DNA from: Variovorax sp. 679
Lineage (GTDB): Bacteria; Pseudomonadota; Gammaproteobacteria; Burkholderiales; Burkholderiaceae_C
DNA: 64,000 bases
Direction of reading: 5' to 3'
Assembly (NCBI RefSeq): GCF_003952185.1
Contig: NZ_RXFS01000008.1
Coordinates: forward strand, 248,001-312,000
Shown here: positions 25,074-33,635 of the stretch, piece after piece
Numbering within the stretch: position 1 is the first letter of the stretch
How the letters are laid out: every line of letters begins with the position of its first letter
The notes under the pieces: model-generated
The model's input: the letters and a program-made list of their open reading frames with translations, nothing else
Told to the model about the DNA's origin: nothing
The model's database searches: none
Made by a program: the position numbers and the translations under genes

Positions 25074-25436
25074 TCAGGATTTGACAGCAATTCTGGCCAG
25101 GAGATCGATCAGTTCTGGCTCTTCGCCCACGATGCGGGCGAGCGAGAAGCCGATGGCGGGCCAGCGCTGGCGCAGCGCCTCGAGTTGGTGCGGCAGGTCT
25201 TCGCGGGCGTGCTTGCCCATGCCGAGGAAGAGCGGGACGACGCGGATGGCGGTGGCGCCGTCGGCGATCAGCGTCGCAGTCGCCGTTGGCAGGTCGGGCG
25301 CGGCCAGTTCCATGTAGGCGCAGGCCACGCGGGCATCGGGCTCGTTGCCGCGTACGCGTTCGGCAACGGCTTCGATGGGCTGGCGCCAGCGCTCGTCGCG
25401 CGAGCCGTGCGCCAGCAGGACGATGCCCTGGGTCAT
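25074..25436 (-). CDS. CbiX/SirB-type sirohydrochlorin chelatase
   Basis: A 120-residue single-domain chelatase of the small CbiX type. The two metal-binding histidines are in LLAHGSRD (His10) and LGMGKHARED (His76). It would insert cobalt (for B12) or iron (for siroheme) into sirohydrochlorin; the metal cannot be read from sequence. Its ATG overlaps the lptG stop by four bases. The cysB-type gene follows, and siroheme is needed by sulfite reductase, so iron insertion is a reasonable guess. Confidence 0.88.
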   Translation of the reverse strand: MTQGIVLLAHGSRDERWRQPIEAVAERVRGNEPDARVACAYMELAAPDLPTATATLIADGATAIRVVPLFLGMGKHAREDLPHQLEALRQRWPAIGFSLARIVGEEPELIDLLARIAVKS

Positions 25437-26545
25437 CGTCGCAGCACCAACCAGCTGAAGGCCGTCAACGACATCACCGAATAGATCATTCCCGGCGCCG
25501 CCGCCGTGAGCCATGGCGACCAGTTGCTGAGGTTGCCGAGATAGCCGAACACGTTGTTCAGCAGGAAGAAGCTGATGCCGATCATCACGCCGCCGAACAC
25601 GTAGGTGGTGATGCCTGCCTGCCTGAAGTGCAGGTAGGCGAAGGGCAGGGCGAGCACCACCATCACCAGGCACGACAGCGGATAGAACACCTTGCGCCAG
25701 AACTCGATCTCGTAGCGCTGCGCGGTCTGGCCGTTGGCGTCCAGGTGGCGGATGTAGTCGAACAGGTCGATCGTGCTCATCCGGTCGGGGCGCAGCAGCG
25801 CGACCGACACCATCTCGCTGGTCAGCGAGGTCGGCCAGTTCACCTGCGGGATCCTGGTGGTGACGATGTGCGCCTGCTCGGCCGAACTGCGGGTGTCGTA
25901 CTTCTGCTCGGCGACGTCGTTGAGCAGCCAGTGGCCGTCGCTGCCGATGGTGGCCGAGGCGGCGACGATCTGGGTCTTGATGTAGCCGTTGTCGTCGAAC
26001 TCGAAGATGCGTGGGCTCTTCAGCGCACCCTTGCGGTCGATGGCCAGAACGTTCACTGCGTAGGAGGCGTTGTCCCGCTTCTCCTTGAGCCAGGCGCCCG
26101 TGTTGCCGGCCAGCGAATAGGTGCCCTGGTACTTGGCCTTGAGCAACTGGCCCGTGCGTTCCGAAGCCGGCGCCACGTAGTCGCCGATGGCAAAGGTCAG
26201 CACCACGAAGCCGATGCCCAGCAGCAGCAGGGTGCGCAGCGCGCGCCATGGCCCCAGCCCGCTCGTTCGCAGGATGGTGTATTCGGAGCTTTGCGCCAGC
26301 CGGGCCATGACGAAGATCGAGCCGATCAGCACGGTGATCGGCAGCAGCTCGTAGAGATGGCTGGGGACCAGCAGTGTCACGTAGAGCAGCGCCTGTGCGG
26401 GCCCGTAGTTCAGGCTGTCGGGCTTGCCGATGGACTGCAGCTCGTCGACGAAGTCGAAGAAGAAGAAGAGGCAAAGAAAGCCGAGCGTCACGAACGCGAC
26501 GGCCTTCAGCACCTCCACGTAGATCAGGCGTCTTATCGTTTTCAC
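25433..26545 (-). CDS. lptG: LPS export ABC transporter permease LptG
   Basis: A 370-residue inner-membrane permease that, with LptF and LptB2, pulls lipopolysaccharide out of the inner membrane. It has three N-terminal membrane helices, a large periplasmic beta-jellyroll (about residues 120-270) and three C-terminal helices. The GTG at 26545 is chosen because the family start (KTIRRLIYVEVLKAV) follows; it shares two bases with the lptF stop. The downstream chelatase overlaps its stop by four bases. Confidence 0.94.
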   Translation of the reverse strand: MKTIRRLIYVEVLKAVAFVTLGFLCLFFFFDFVDELQSIGKPDSLNYGPAQALLYVTLLVPSHLYELLPITVLIGSIFVMARLAQSSEYTILRTSGLGPWRALRTLLLLGIGFVVLTFAIGDYVAPASERTGQLLKAKYQGTYSLAGNTGAWLKEKRDNASYAVNVLAIDRKGALKSPRIFEFDDNGYIKTQIVAASATIGSDGHWLLNDVAEQKYDTRSSAEQAHIVTTRIPQVNWPTSLTSEMVSVALLRPDRMSTIDLFDYIRHLDANGQTAQRYEIEFWRKVFYPLSCLVMVVLALPFAYLHFRQAGITTYVFGGVMIGISFFLLNNVFGYLGNLSNWSPWLTAAAPGMIYSVMSLTAFSWLVLRR

Positions 26546-27669
26546 GTGGGTTCGATCTTCGGGGTGGACGGCGGCACGGCGGCGGCCGACGGGTTGCGCA
26601 TGATCCTGCGGCCCCAGTTGTTCTGGCGGGCGCCAAGCCATGCCAGGTTGATCAGCAGCACGCCGCCGTGCAGCATCAGCATGAAGCCGCCCATGCCGTA
26701 CTTGCCTGCGCTGATCCAGCTCTGGCCAAGGTTGAGCATGTTGTAGTAGACGACGAACGCGAACAGCGCGAGCAGCAGGTTGCCGCTGCGGCCCACGCGC
26801 GGATTGGCGCTCGACACATTGAGCGCCAGCAGCACGAAGTTGATGGCCGCCAGGAGCATGCCGATGCGCCAGGCCAGCTCGCCGTGGCTTGCGGCGCTGC
26901 CGTCGCTCAGCAGGGACAGCGTGGTGCGAGCACGCGGCGGCGTCGCGTCGTTGACCAGGCCGGAATTGCCGCCGGCACGCGTGCCGTAGGTCTTGAACTC
27001 GCTGATCTTCAGGCCGGTGGCCGTCATCGGCTGCTCGAGCCGCTGGCCGCTGCTGAGCAGCAGGTAGCGCGAATCGCCGATGTTCTCGATGCTGCCGCTG
27101 CGCGCCGAGGTCGTGATCTGCATGTTGCGCTCGATCGACCAGATGAAGACGTTGGTGGCCTTGGAGTTGTCAGGCGTCTCCTTGTCGATGAAGAACACCC
27201 GCACCCGTCCGGCGGATTCGCGGAACTCGCCCGGCGCCACGCGCTCGATGTCGCTGCGCTGCTCGTACTGCTGGCGCATGCCGATGGTCTGGGAGTTGGC
27301 CCATGGCCAGCCCACCAGCGCCATCACGGCGATCAGGATCAGCACCGGCCAGGCGAAGCGGAACAGCGGCTTGACGAAGTCGGCCAGGCCGCGTCCGCTG
27401 GAGAACCAGATGACCATTTCGCTGTCGCGATACATGCGCGACAAGGTGCCGACAATGGCGATGAACAGGCTCAGACTCAGGATGGTCGGCATGTAGCCGA
27501 GCACCGTGTAGGTCATCACCAGGAACACCTCCTGCGGGTTCACACTGCCCTTGGACGCGAGCCCGAGGGTACGGATGAGCATCATGGTCATCACGATGGT
27601 GACCAGTACCACGAGGGTCGCTCCGAAGCTGCGGGACAGCTCCTTGCGTAGGGAAGAATGGAATAACAT
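26542..27669 (-). CDS. lptF: LPS export ABC transporter permease LptF
   Basis: A 375-residue permease paralogous to LptG with the same 3+3 helix layout around a periplasmic jellyroll. The start MLFHSSLRKELSRSFGATLVV is the family start, and SGRGLADFVKPLFRFAWPV is the conserved coupling region. It is the first gene of the leftward lptF-lptG-chelatase-cysB-type run. Its start codon is only 21 bases from that of the divergent pepA, so each gene's promoter must partly lie inside the other's coding sequence. Confidence 0.94.
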   Translation of the reverse strand: MLFHSSLRKELSRSFGATLVVLVTIVMTMMLIRTLGLASKGSVNPQEVFLVMTYTVLGYMPTILSLSLFIAIVGTLSRMYRDSEMVIWFSSGRGLADFVKPLFRFAWPVLILIAVMALVGWPWANSQTIGMRQQYEQRSDIERVAPGEFRESAGRVRVFFIDKETPDNSKATNVFIWSIERNMQITTSARSGSIENIGDSRYLLLSSGQRLEQPMTATGLKISEFKTYGTRAGGNSGLVNDATPPRARTTLSLLSDGSAASHGELAWRIGMLLAAINFVLLALNVSSANPRVGRSGNLLLALFAFVVYYNMLNLGQSWISAGKYGMGGFMLMLHGGVLLINLAWLGARQNNWGRRIMRNPSAAAVPPSTPKIEPT

Positions 27670-27690
27670 CGTTCGAGGAAAAAAAGGATT

Positions 27691-29211
27691 ATGGACTTTC
27701 AACTCAAGACCCTCACCGTCGCCCAGGCCGCAGCCGAGAAATCCGATGTCCTGATCGTGCTCGTCGGCAGCGCTCCCCCCGCCTCCAAAGACCCGCTCTC
27801 GGTGCTTGCCGCCAGTGCCCGCAAGGCCGGCGACCTGCCCGACAAGGCCGGCAAGCTGCTGGGGCTCTATCGCCCTGAAGACGTCGTGGCGGCCCGCGTC
27901 GTGCTCGCCGCCATCGGCGACGGCAAGCCTGCCTCGGTGCGCAGCGGCGTCGTCGCGGCGATCAACGCGGCCAAGGCCCAGGCGCCCAAGCGCGTGACCC
28001 TGGTGTTCGCGCAGCCCGCCGACGGCGCGGCAGTGGCTTGCGCCGTCACGGCGGCGGCCGAAGCCAGTTACGTCTACACCACCACCAAGTCGAAGGCTGA
28101 GCCCCGTAGCATCCGCCAGCTGACAGTTGGCGTCGCCGATGCCGCGGCAGTGGCCGGCGCCTTCGACGAAGCTCGCGCCACCGTCCGAGGCATCGAACTG
28201 GCCAAGGAGTGGGGCAACAGGCCCGCCAACCACGCTACGCCCACGCTGCTGGGCGAAGCCGCCAGGGAGCTGGCGAAACTGCCGAACATCAAGTGCGAGG
28301 TGCTGGGCCCGAAGGAGGTCGAGAAGCTCGGCATGGGCTCCTTCGCCGCGGTGGCTCAGGGCTCGGCCGAGCCGCTGCGCTTCATCGTGCTGCGCTACCA
28401 GGGCGCGGCCAAGGATCAGGCACCCGTGGTGCTGGTCGGCAAGGGCATCACTTTCGACACCGGCGGCGTCTCGCTCAAGCCCGCGGCCGAAATGGACGAG
28501 ATGAAGTTCGACATGTGCGGAGCAGCCAGCGTGCTCGGAACCTTCCGTGCGCTGGGCGACATCCAGCCTGCCATCAACGTCGTCGGGCTCATTCCCTCGT
28601 GCGAGAACATGAACGACGGCCGCGCGGTGAAGCCGGGCGATGTGGTGACCAGCATGAGCGGCCAAACCATCGAAGTGCTCAACACCGACGCCGAAGGCCG
28701 GCTCATCCTGTGCGATGCGCTGACCTACGCCAAGCGATTCGAACCGGCCGCCGTGATCGACATCGCCACGCTGACGGGCGCCTGCGTGGTCGCCTTGGGC
28801 GGCGTGCGCAGCGGCCTGTTCGCAAGCGACGAGGCGCTGGCCGCCGCGCTCGAAGCCGCCGGCGAGGCCTCGCAGGATCGCTGCTGGCGCCTGCCGCTCG
28901 ACGACGACTACGCCGAAGGCCTGAAGAGCAACTTCGCCGACGTGGCCAATATCGCCGGCCGCGCGGGCGGGGCCATTACGGCCGCAAAGTTCCTGCAGCG
29001 CTTTGCTGGCGACTTCGTCTGGGCGCATCTGGACATCGCTGGCACGGCCTGGAAGAGCGGGGCGGCCAAGGGCTCGACCGGCCGCCCTGTGGGCTTGCTG
29101 GTGTCCTACCTGACGACCCGCGCGGGCAGCAGTGGGGCATCGGGCAAGGCCAAGTCCAGGAAGACGAAGGCCCCCGAAGCCAAGGGCAAGAAGGCGCAGT
29201 CCGCGAAGTGA
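27691..29211 (+). CDS. pepA: Leucyl aminopeptidase (M17)
   Basis: A 506-residue cytosolic di-metal aminopeptidase; the E. coli homologue also binds DNA. Metal ligands and catalytic residues are in VGKGITFDTGGVSLKP and the M17 signature NTDAEGRL. The usual VLGG...RFLGP-type N-terminal macro-like domain is present. The protein ends in a Lys/Ala/Ser-rich tail of about 25 residues that the E. coli enzyme lacks. Its TGA overlaps the holC GTG, so the two are translationally coupled. Confidence 0.95.
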   Translation: MDFQLKTLTVAQAAAEKSDVLIVLVGSAPPASKDPLSVLAASARKAGDLPDKAGKLLGLYRPEDVVAARVVLAAIGDGKPASVRSGVVAAINAAKAQAPKRVTLVFAQPADGAAVACAVTAAAEASYVYTTTKSKAEPRSIRQLTVGVADAAAVAGAFDEARATVRGIELAKEWGNRPANHATPTLLGEAARELAKLPNIKCEVLGPKEVEKLGMGSFAAVAQGSAEPLRFIVLRYQGAAKDQAPVVLVGKGITFDTGGVSLKPAAEMDEMKFDMCGAASVLGTFRALGDIQPAINVVGLIPSCENMNDGRAVKPGDVVTSMSGQTIEVLNTDAEGRLILCDALTYAKRFEPAAVIDIATLTGACVVALGGVRSGLFASDEALAAALEAAGEASQDRCWRLPLDDDYAEGLKSNFADVANIAGRAGGAITAAKFLQRFAGDFVWAHLDIAGTAWKSGAAKGSTGRPVGLLVSYLTTRAGSSGASGKAKSRKTKAPEAKGKKAQSAK

Positions 29212-29648
29212 CGGAAATCGGCTTTCACTACAACGCGCCCGACAAGCTGAACTACGCCTGTCGGCTGGTTCGCAAGGCCGTGAACACGCGCGGCCTGCGC
29301 GTGGTGGTGGTGGGCGATGCGCGCGCGCTCGACGCGGTGGACGCCGCGCTCTGGCAACTGTCGCCGGTGGACTTCGTCGCGCACTGCCGGGACGACGCGC
29401 CGGCTCACGTCGTTGCGCGTTCGCCCGTCGTTTTGTCGACGCAGGGCGCCGATGCGGCATCGCTGCCGCATCGCGAGATGCTGGTGAACCTTGGCCTCGA
29501 GGTGCCCGCGGGCTTCGAGCGCTACGAACGCATGATCGATATCGTGAGCGACGAGACCAACGACCGTCAGGTCGGCCGCTCGCGCTGGCGGCACTATGCC
29601 GATCGCGGCTACACCATCCAGCCGCACGACTTTGCAAAGAGTTCCTGA
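29208..29648 (+). CDS. holC: DNA polymerase III subunit chi
   Basis: A 146-residue clamp-loader accessory protein that links polymerase III to SSB. The start is the GTG at 29208, which overlaps the pepA stop; the protein begins VTEIGFHYNAPDKLNYACRL, the family pattern, and contains the conserved NLGLEVPAGFERYERMIDIV and the closing RWRHYADRGY. Length is normal (E. coli 147). The pepA-holC order is conserved in many Proteobacteria. Confidence 0.94.
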   Translation: MTEIGFHYNAPDKLNYACRLVRKAVNTRGLRVVVVGDARALDAVDAALWQLSPVDFVAHCRDDAPAHVVARSPVVLSTQGADAASLPHREMLVNLGLEVPAGFERYERMIDIVSDETNDRQVGRSRWRHYADRGYTIQPHDFAKSS

Positions 29649-29649
29649 C

Positions 29650-30045
29650 ATGGCCAGTACGTTGCGCACTCCGCCCCGGTTCGTTCCAACGTTGACCACG
29701 GTGCTCGAGGTTCCTGCGGAGCCCGCGAGTCCCGAGCCTCAGACCGCGCAGGCGGCTCAGCCCGACCCGGCGAACTCCATGGCGTTGCCGCCTGCCGTGC
29801 AACTCTCGCAGGCAGAAATCGTCAGTCTCGAAGAGCAGTTGCTGCACCGCGTCCTGCAGCGTGTCGACCTGTCTCTGGAAGAGCGTTTGAGCGACACCGT
29901 GTCAGCTGCTGTTCAGCATCAACTCGATGCGATGGTGCCGCGCTTGCGCAATGAAATCGAGGCTGTTCTGCGTGCGTTGGTGATCGAGGCAATGGCCGCC
30001 GAACTCAGCGAAAACACCGGGTCTGTGCCAGCTTCCGGGGCCTGA
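29650..30045 (+). CDS. Conserved hypothetical protein downstream of holC
   Basis: A 131-residue protein with a Pro/Ala/Gln-rich, probably disordered N-terminal half and an alpha-helical C-terminal half (residues 55-115) of acidic and hydrophobic heptads (EEQLLHRVLQRVDLSLEERL). The ATG is one base after the holC stop, so it belongs to the pepA-holC operon. A similar short protein follows holC in other Burkholderiales (I recall the DUF2486 label, unverified). No function can be assigned; the helices could mediate dimerisation. Confidence 0.7.
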   Translation: MASTLRTPPRFVPTLTTVLEVPAEPASPEPQTAQAAQPDPANSMALPPAVQLSQAEIVSLEEQLLHRVLQRVDLSLEERLSDTVSAAVQHQLDAMVPRLRNEIEAVLRALVIEAMAAELSENTGSVPASGA

Positions 30046-30060
30046 ATACTGGGCTAAACT

Positions 30061-30106
30061 GCGCCGCAGGTCGGAAGGGCGTGAGGGTGCCGCTGGTCTG
30101 CGGCGC
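30061..30106 (+). repeat. Inverted repeat in leader of the binding-protein gene
   Basis: Perfect 9-base arms GCGCCGCAG (30061-30069) and CTGCGGCGC (30098-30106) with a 28-base loop lie between the holC-linked gene and the amino-acid binding protein gene. There is no T run, so it is not a simple terminator; it could be a leader hairpin or an operator. Confidence 0.4.
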
Positions 30107-30183
30107 GAAACTTGCGAGGTCTGCGCGCCCGGATCAAACGACCGGTGTTTTTTATTCTTTTCATCCAAGTTCTGGAGGTTCCC

Positions 30184-31398
30184 ATGCAATTGAAATGGAC
30201 TGCGGTCGCACTGGCTGCAATCACGCTCGTGGCTTGCGGCAAGAAGGAAGAAGCTGCTGCTCCCGCTGCAGCGCCCGCGCCAACGGCCGCGGCCCCGGCT
30301 GCACCTGCACCCGCACCTGCCGGAGACACCCTGGTCGTCAAGATCGGTCACGTGGCACCTACCAGCGGTCCCATTGCCCACCTCGGCAAGGACAACGAGT
30401 TCGGCGCCAAGATGGCCATCGAAGACCTAAATGCAAAGGGCCTCAAGATCGGCGACAAGGTTGCCAAGTTCGAGCTGGTCGCAGAAGACGACGCAGGCGA
30501 TCCGAAGCAAGGCACGGCCGTGGCGCAGAAGCTCGTGGACGAAAAGGTCAACGGCGTGGTCGGTCACCTGAACTCGGGCACCACCATCCCCGCCTCGAAG
30601 CTGTACAGCGACGCCGGCATTCCGCAGATCTCGCCTTCGGCTACCAACCCGAAGTACACGCGCCAGGGCTTCAAGACCACCTTCCGCGTGGTGGCTGACG
30701 ACACGCAACTCGGCGGCACGCTGGGCAAGTACGCAGTCGAAACGCTCAAGGGCAAGAACATCGCCGTGATCGACGACCGTACCGCCTACGGCCAGGGCGT
30801 TGCCGAAGAGTTCGAGAAGTCGGCCAAGGCCGCTGGCGCCACCATCGTGGGCCACGAGTTCACCACCGACAAGTCGACCGACTTCAACGCCATCCTGACC
30901 AAGCTCAAGGCTGCCAAGCCTGACGTGCTGTTCTTCGGCGGCATGGACGCCGTCGGCGGCCCGATGCTCAAGCAGGTCAAGCAACTCGGCCTGAACGTCA
31001 AGTTCATGGGCGGCGACGGCCTGTGCACCGGCGAACTGCCGAAGCTGGCTGGCGATGCCATCGGCGAAGACATGGTGGTGTGCGCTGAAGCCGGCGGCGT
31101 GGACGGTGACTTCAAGCAGCCGCTGGAAGACTTCAAGGCCAAGTTCAAGACCAAGAACGGCGTCGAAGTGCAGATCTATGCACCGTACGTGTACGACGCG
31201 GTCAACGTGCTGGCCGAAGCCATGGTGAAGGCCGGCTCGTCCGACCCCGCCAAGTACCTGCCCGAAGTCGGCAAGGTGCAGTACAAGGGCGTGACCGGCC
31301 CGATCGCCTTCGACGAAAAGGGCGACATCAAGAACGGCGCCCTGACGCTCTACACCTACAAGGGTGGCGCGCGTACGCAGATCGCCGTGGTGCGCTGA
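30184..31398 (+). CDS. Branched-chain amino acid ABC transporter substrate-binding lipoprotein
   Basis: A 404-residue periplasmic binding protein of the LivJ/LivK/BraC family. The signal peptide ends in the lipobox LVAC (Cys18), followed by a Lys/Glu and Ala/Pro-rich linker (about residues 19-45). The mature part begins VKIGHVAPTSGPIAHLGKDNE and has the family's SGTTIPASKLYSDAGI and AYGQGVAEEF. Strong ribosome-binding site GGAGG. No permease or ATPase genes adjoin it, so it must use a transporter encoded elsewhere. A terminator follows. Gene symbols livK/braC would be a guess. Confidence 0.93.
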   Translation: MQLKWTAVALAAITLVACGKKEEAAAPAAAPAPTAAAPAAPAPAPAGDTLVVKIGHVAPTSGPIAHLGKDNEFGAKMAIEDLNAKGLKIGDKVAKFELVAEDDAGDPKQGTAVAQKLVDEKVNGVVGHLNSGTTIPASKLYSDAGIPQISPSATNPKYTRQGFKTTFRVVADDTQLGGTLGKYAVETLKGKNIAVIDDRTAYGQGVAEEFEKSAKAAGATIVGHEFTTDKSTDFNAILTKLKAAKPDVLFFGGMDAVGGPMLKQVKQLGLNVKFMGGDGLCTGELPKLAGDAIGEDMVVCAEAGGVDGDFKQPLEDFKAKFKTKNGVEVQIYAPYVYDAVNVLAEAMVKAGSSDPAKYLPEVGKVQYKGVTGPIAFDEKGDIKNGALTLYTYKGGARTQIAVVR

Positions 31399-31437
31399 TT
31401 CGCTTCGGCAAGCCGGCGGATTCTGTCCGCAAGGGAG

Positions 31438-31461
31438 AAAAGGGCCTTCGGGCCCTTTTTT
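31438..31461 (+). terminator. Rho-independent terminator
   Basis: A 7-bp stem AAGGGCC-TTCG-GGCCCTT with a UUCG-type tetraloop, followed by a T run, 40 bases after the stop of the amino-acid binding protein gene. A textbook intrinsic terminator. Confidence 0.93.
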
Positions 31462-31494
31462 CATGTCTGCTTCAGAGGCGGAAGCGGCAGATCG

Positions 31495-31884
31495 TCAGAG
31501 CGGCGCAAGGCCCGAGGGGCGGTTTGCGTTGCAGTACTCGATGAAGGCATCGAGGTCGCGCGACTTGTCGAACACCGCATCGGCGCCGAGCGCGGTGCAG
31601 CGTGTCCGGATGTCCGCCGTCACGTAGTTGCTGAGCACCACCACGCGCTGGCCGGGCTTGCGGTTCCTGCAGCCGCCCAGTACACCAAGGCCGGAGCCTT
31701 CCTTCAGGAACAGGTCGACGATCAGGAGTTGCCAGCCGTCGGGATGCTCCGCGAGCCATGCAAGAGCATCGGTCTCGGTTTCGGCGTAGCCGACCACGCG
31801 GCCGTTGACCAGATCCTCGAGTGCCGGGACCAGGTTGTCCCTGATGGTCTTGTTGTCCTCGACGAGGAACGTGATGAGGGCCAT
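31495..31884 (-). CDS. Stand-alone response regulator receiver domain
   Basis: A 129-residue CheY-like protein consisting of the receiver domain only. Acidic pocket Glu9-Asp10, phospho-acceptor Asp57 in LLIVDLFLKEG, switch Ser85 in VVVLSNYV and invariant Lys107 in VFDKSRD are all present. It has no output domain and no histidine kinase next to it. The genes around it give no partner; it may be a phosphotransfer or protein-binding module. It converges with the amino-acid binding protein gene across that gene's terminator. Confidence 0.9.
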   Translation of the reverse strand: MALITFLVEDNKTIRDNLVPALEDLVNGRVVGYAETETDALAWLAEHPDGWQLLIVDLFLKEGSGLGVLGGCRNRKPGQRVVVLSNYVTADIRTRCTALGADAVFDKSRDLDAFIEYCNANRPSGLAPL

Positions 31885-31973
31885 GCGTGGTTTCGCTTTG
31901 AGAACGAATAGCGTAGCGTGCCTGACGCTGGCCTGGCGTAGGAGAAGGGATACGGACGGAGTACGGGCCCTGG

Positions 31974-32330
31974 TCAATCCGAGCCTTCGGCGCGGATCTT
32001 TGCCTTGAGCTTCTCGGCCAGGGCCTGACTTTCGTCGCGCTCCGCCGTCACCTCGAGGCGCTTCTCGATTTCCTCGCTCAGCGCGGCGTTGACCTCGGCC
32101 AGCTTCTCGGCGGACTTGGCCAGCTTTTCCTCGAGCTGGCTGGTGTGCTCGATGGCCTGTGCCACCTCGCCGACCTGAACCTCTTCGGGCAGCTCCTGTT
32201 CGAGCACCGTGTTCACCACGGCGAGGTTGTCCGATGCCCGCTGCACGTCGGCCGCGACCTGCTCGCTCTTTTCCAGGGTGCGATCCAGCGGCGTCGTGCC
32301 GCGCGACGGGTTTTGCGGTTTTCCGGCCAT
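31974..32330 (-). CDS. Small coiled-coil protein, unknown function
   Basis: A 118-residue protein, polar and Glu/Lys/Ala-rich, without signal peptide or membrane segment. From about residue 20 to the end it shows heptad spacing typical of a coiled coil (TSQLEEKLAKSAEKLAEVNAALSEEIEK). The start at 32330 has AGGAA before it. It lies 89 bases upstream of the receiver-domain gene on the same strand, so the two may form one transcript. I do not recognise a family. Confidence 0.65.
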   Translation of the reverse strand: MAGKPQNPSRGTTPLDRTLEKSEQVAADVQRASDNLAVVNTVLEQELPEEVQVGEVAQAIEHTSQLEEKLAKSAEKLAEVNAALSEEIEKRLEVTAERDESQALAEKLKAKIRAEGSD

Positions 32331-32455
32331 CGGGGTTCCTTTGCAGGCTTGAAAGTAAGACCTTTGGATCGTAGCGCCAGACGGAAGAGCCCGGTTGCCC
32401 ATGTCCCGGTTGTTGCAAAGCAACGCATTGCCTTTCAAGCGGGGCGGATCAAACG

Positions 32456-32490
32456 ACAAAAAAGCCCAGGCGCTTGTGGCGACTGGGCTT
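32456..32490 (-). terminator. Rho-independent terminator after tRNA-Ser
   Basis: On the minus strand an 8-bp stem AAGCCCAG/CTGGGCTT (with an inner CGC/GCG pairing) is followed by six T. It ends transcription about 47 bases past the tRNA. Confidence 0.85.
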
Positions 32491-32536
32491 CCTGTGTCAT
32501 TCGAATGTTCGTGAACGGTTCCGAACAATCAATCTC

Positions 32537-32627
32537 TGGCGGAGCAGGCGGGATTCGAACCCGCGGAGGGCTATTAACCCTCACACGCTTTCCAGGCGTG
32601 CGACTTAAACCGCTCATCCACCGCTCC
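32537..32627 (-). tRNA. tRNA-Ser, anticodon GGA
   Basis: A 91-base class II tRNA. Acceptor GGAGCGG pairs with CTGCTCC (one G-T), the anticodon arm is CACGC-CTGGAAA-GCGTG with anticodon GGA (reads UCC/UCU), a long variable arm GAGGGTTAATAGCCCTC follows as expected for serine, and the T arm carries GTTCGAATC. The 3' CCA is encoded. A terminator follows downstream. Confidence 0.97.
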
Positions 32628-32652
32628 TGAGCCCACGATTGTAGCAGTCAGT

Positions 32653-33597
32653 TCAGCCCTGATTTCCCTGACCTTGTGCCGAAGACTTGCCGGCCTGCAC
32701 CATCCGCATCGCCGATGCGATGAGGGTGGCGGTTTCGGTCATGTTGCTCGGCACGATCAGCGTCGTCTTGGAGTCTGCCGCGACCTTGCCGTAGGCGTCG
32801 ACGGCGCGCTCGGCAACCTTGAGCTGCACAGCCTGCTCGCCGCCAGGCTGGCGGATGGCCGCCGCCACCCGCTCGATGGCGTCCGCCGTTGCCGTTGCAA
32901 CCGCCGTGATGGCGGCGGCTTCACCCTGGGCATTGTTGATCTGCGCCTGCTTCTCGCCCTCTGAGCGGGCGATGAAGGCCTCGCGCTCGCCGGTGGCGAT
33001 GTTGATCTGTTCCTGGCGGCGGCCTTCGGAAGCGGCGATCAGGGCGCGCTTCTCGCGCTCGGCGGTGATCTGGCGCTGCATCGCCTGCAGGATTTCCTTC
33101 GGCGGCGTCAGGTCCTTGATTTCGTAGCGCAGCACCTTCACGCCCCAGTTGAGCGCCGCCTCGTCGATCGCCGCCACCACCTGGGCATTGATGACGTCGC
33201 GCTCCTCGAAGGTCTTGTCAAGTTCCAGCTTGCCGATCACGCTGCGCAGCGAGGTTTGCGCGAGTTGCGTCACGGCCACGATGTAGTTCGACGAGCCGTA
33301 GCTCGCGCGCATCGGGTCGGTCACCTGGAAGTACAGGATGCCGTCGACCTGCAGCTGCGTGTTGTCGCGCGTGATGCAGATCTGGCTGGGCACGTCGAGC
33401 GGGATTTCCTTCAGGCTGTGCTTGTAGGCCACCCGGTCGATGAACGGGATCAGGAAATTGGGGCCGGGCGTCATCGTGCCGTGGTACTTGCCCAAACGCT
33501 CGCGGATCCAGGCGTTCTGTTGCGGCACGAACTTGACCGACTGGCTGATGAAGATGATCGCGATGACCAGGATGATGAGAGGTACCGAGAATTCCAT
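32653..33597 (-). CDS. SPFH-domain membrane protein (QmcA/stomatin type)
   Basis: A 314-residue protein with one N-terminal membrane helix (VPLIILVIAIIFISQSV) followed by an SPFH (band 7) domain (QQNAWIRERLGKYHG, PGPNFLIPFIDRVAY, ICITRDNTQLQVDGILYFQV) and a long Ala/Glu-rich coiled coil. Related bacterial proteins form oligomeric membrane microdomain scaffolds and modulate proteases such as FtsH. The gene follows an NfeD gene by 38 bases; this SPFH-NfeD pairing is widely conserved. Confidence 0.93.
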   Translation of the reverse strand: MEFSVPLIILVIAIIFISQSVKFVPQQNAWIRERLGKYHGTMTPGPNFLIPFIDRVAYKHSLKEIPLDVPSQICITRDNTQLQVDGILYFQVTDPMRASYGSSNYIVAVTQLAQTSLRSVIGKLELDKTFEERDVINAQVVAAIDEAALNWGVKVLRYEIKDLTPPKEILQAMQRQITAEREKRALIAASEGRRQEQINIATGEREAFIARSEGEKQAQINNAQGEAAAITAVATATADAIERVAAAIRQPGGEQAVQLKVAERAVDAYGKVAADSKTTLIVPSNMTETATLIASAMRMVQAGKSSAQGQGNQG

Positions 33598-33635
33598 GGT
33601 GCGCTTCCTTTTTGCGATTTCTAAGTTGTGACTGA

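Noticed and set aside
30061..30106. Intrinsic terminator for the pepA-holC operon
   Set aside because: The inverted repeat has a 28-base loop and no T run, so I list it only as an inverted repeat.
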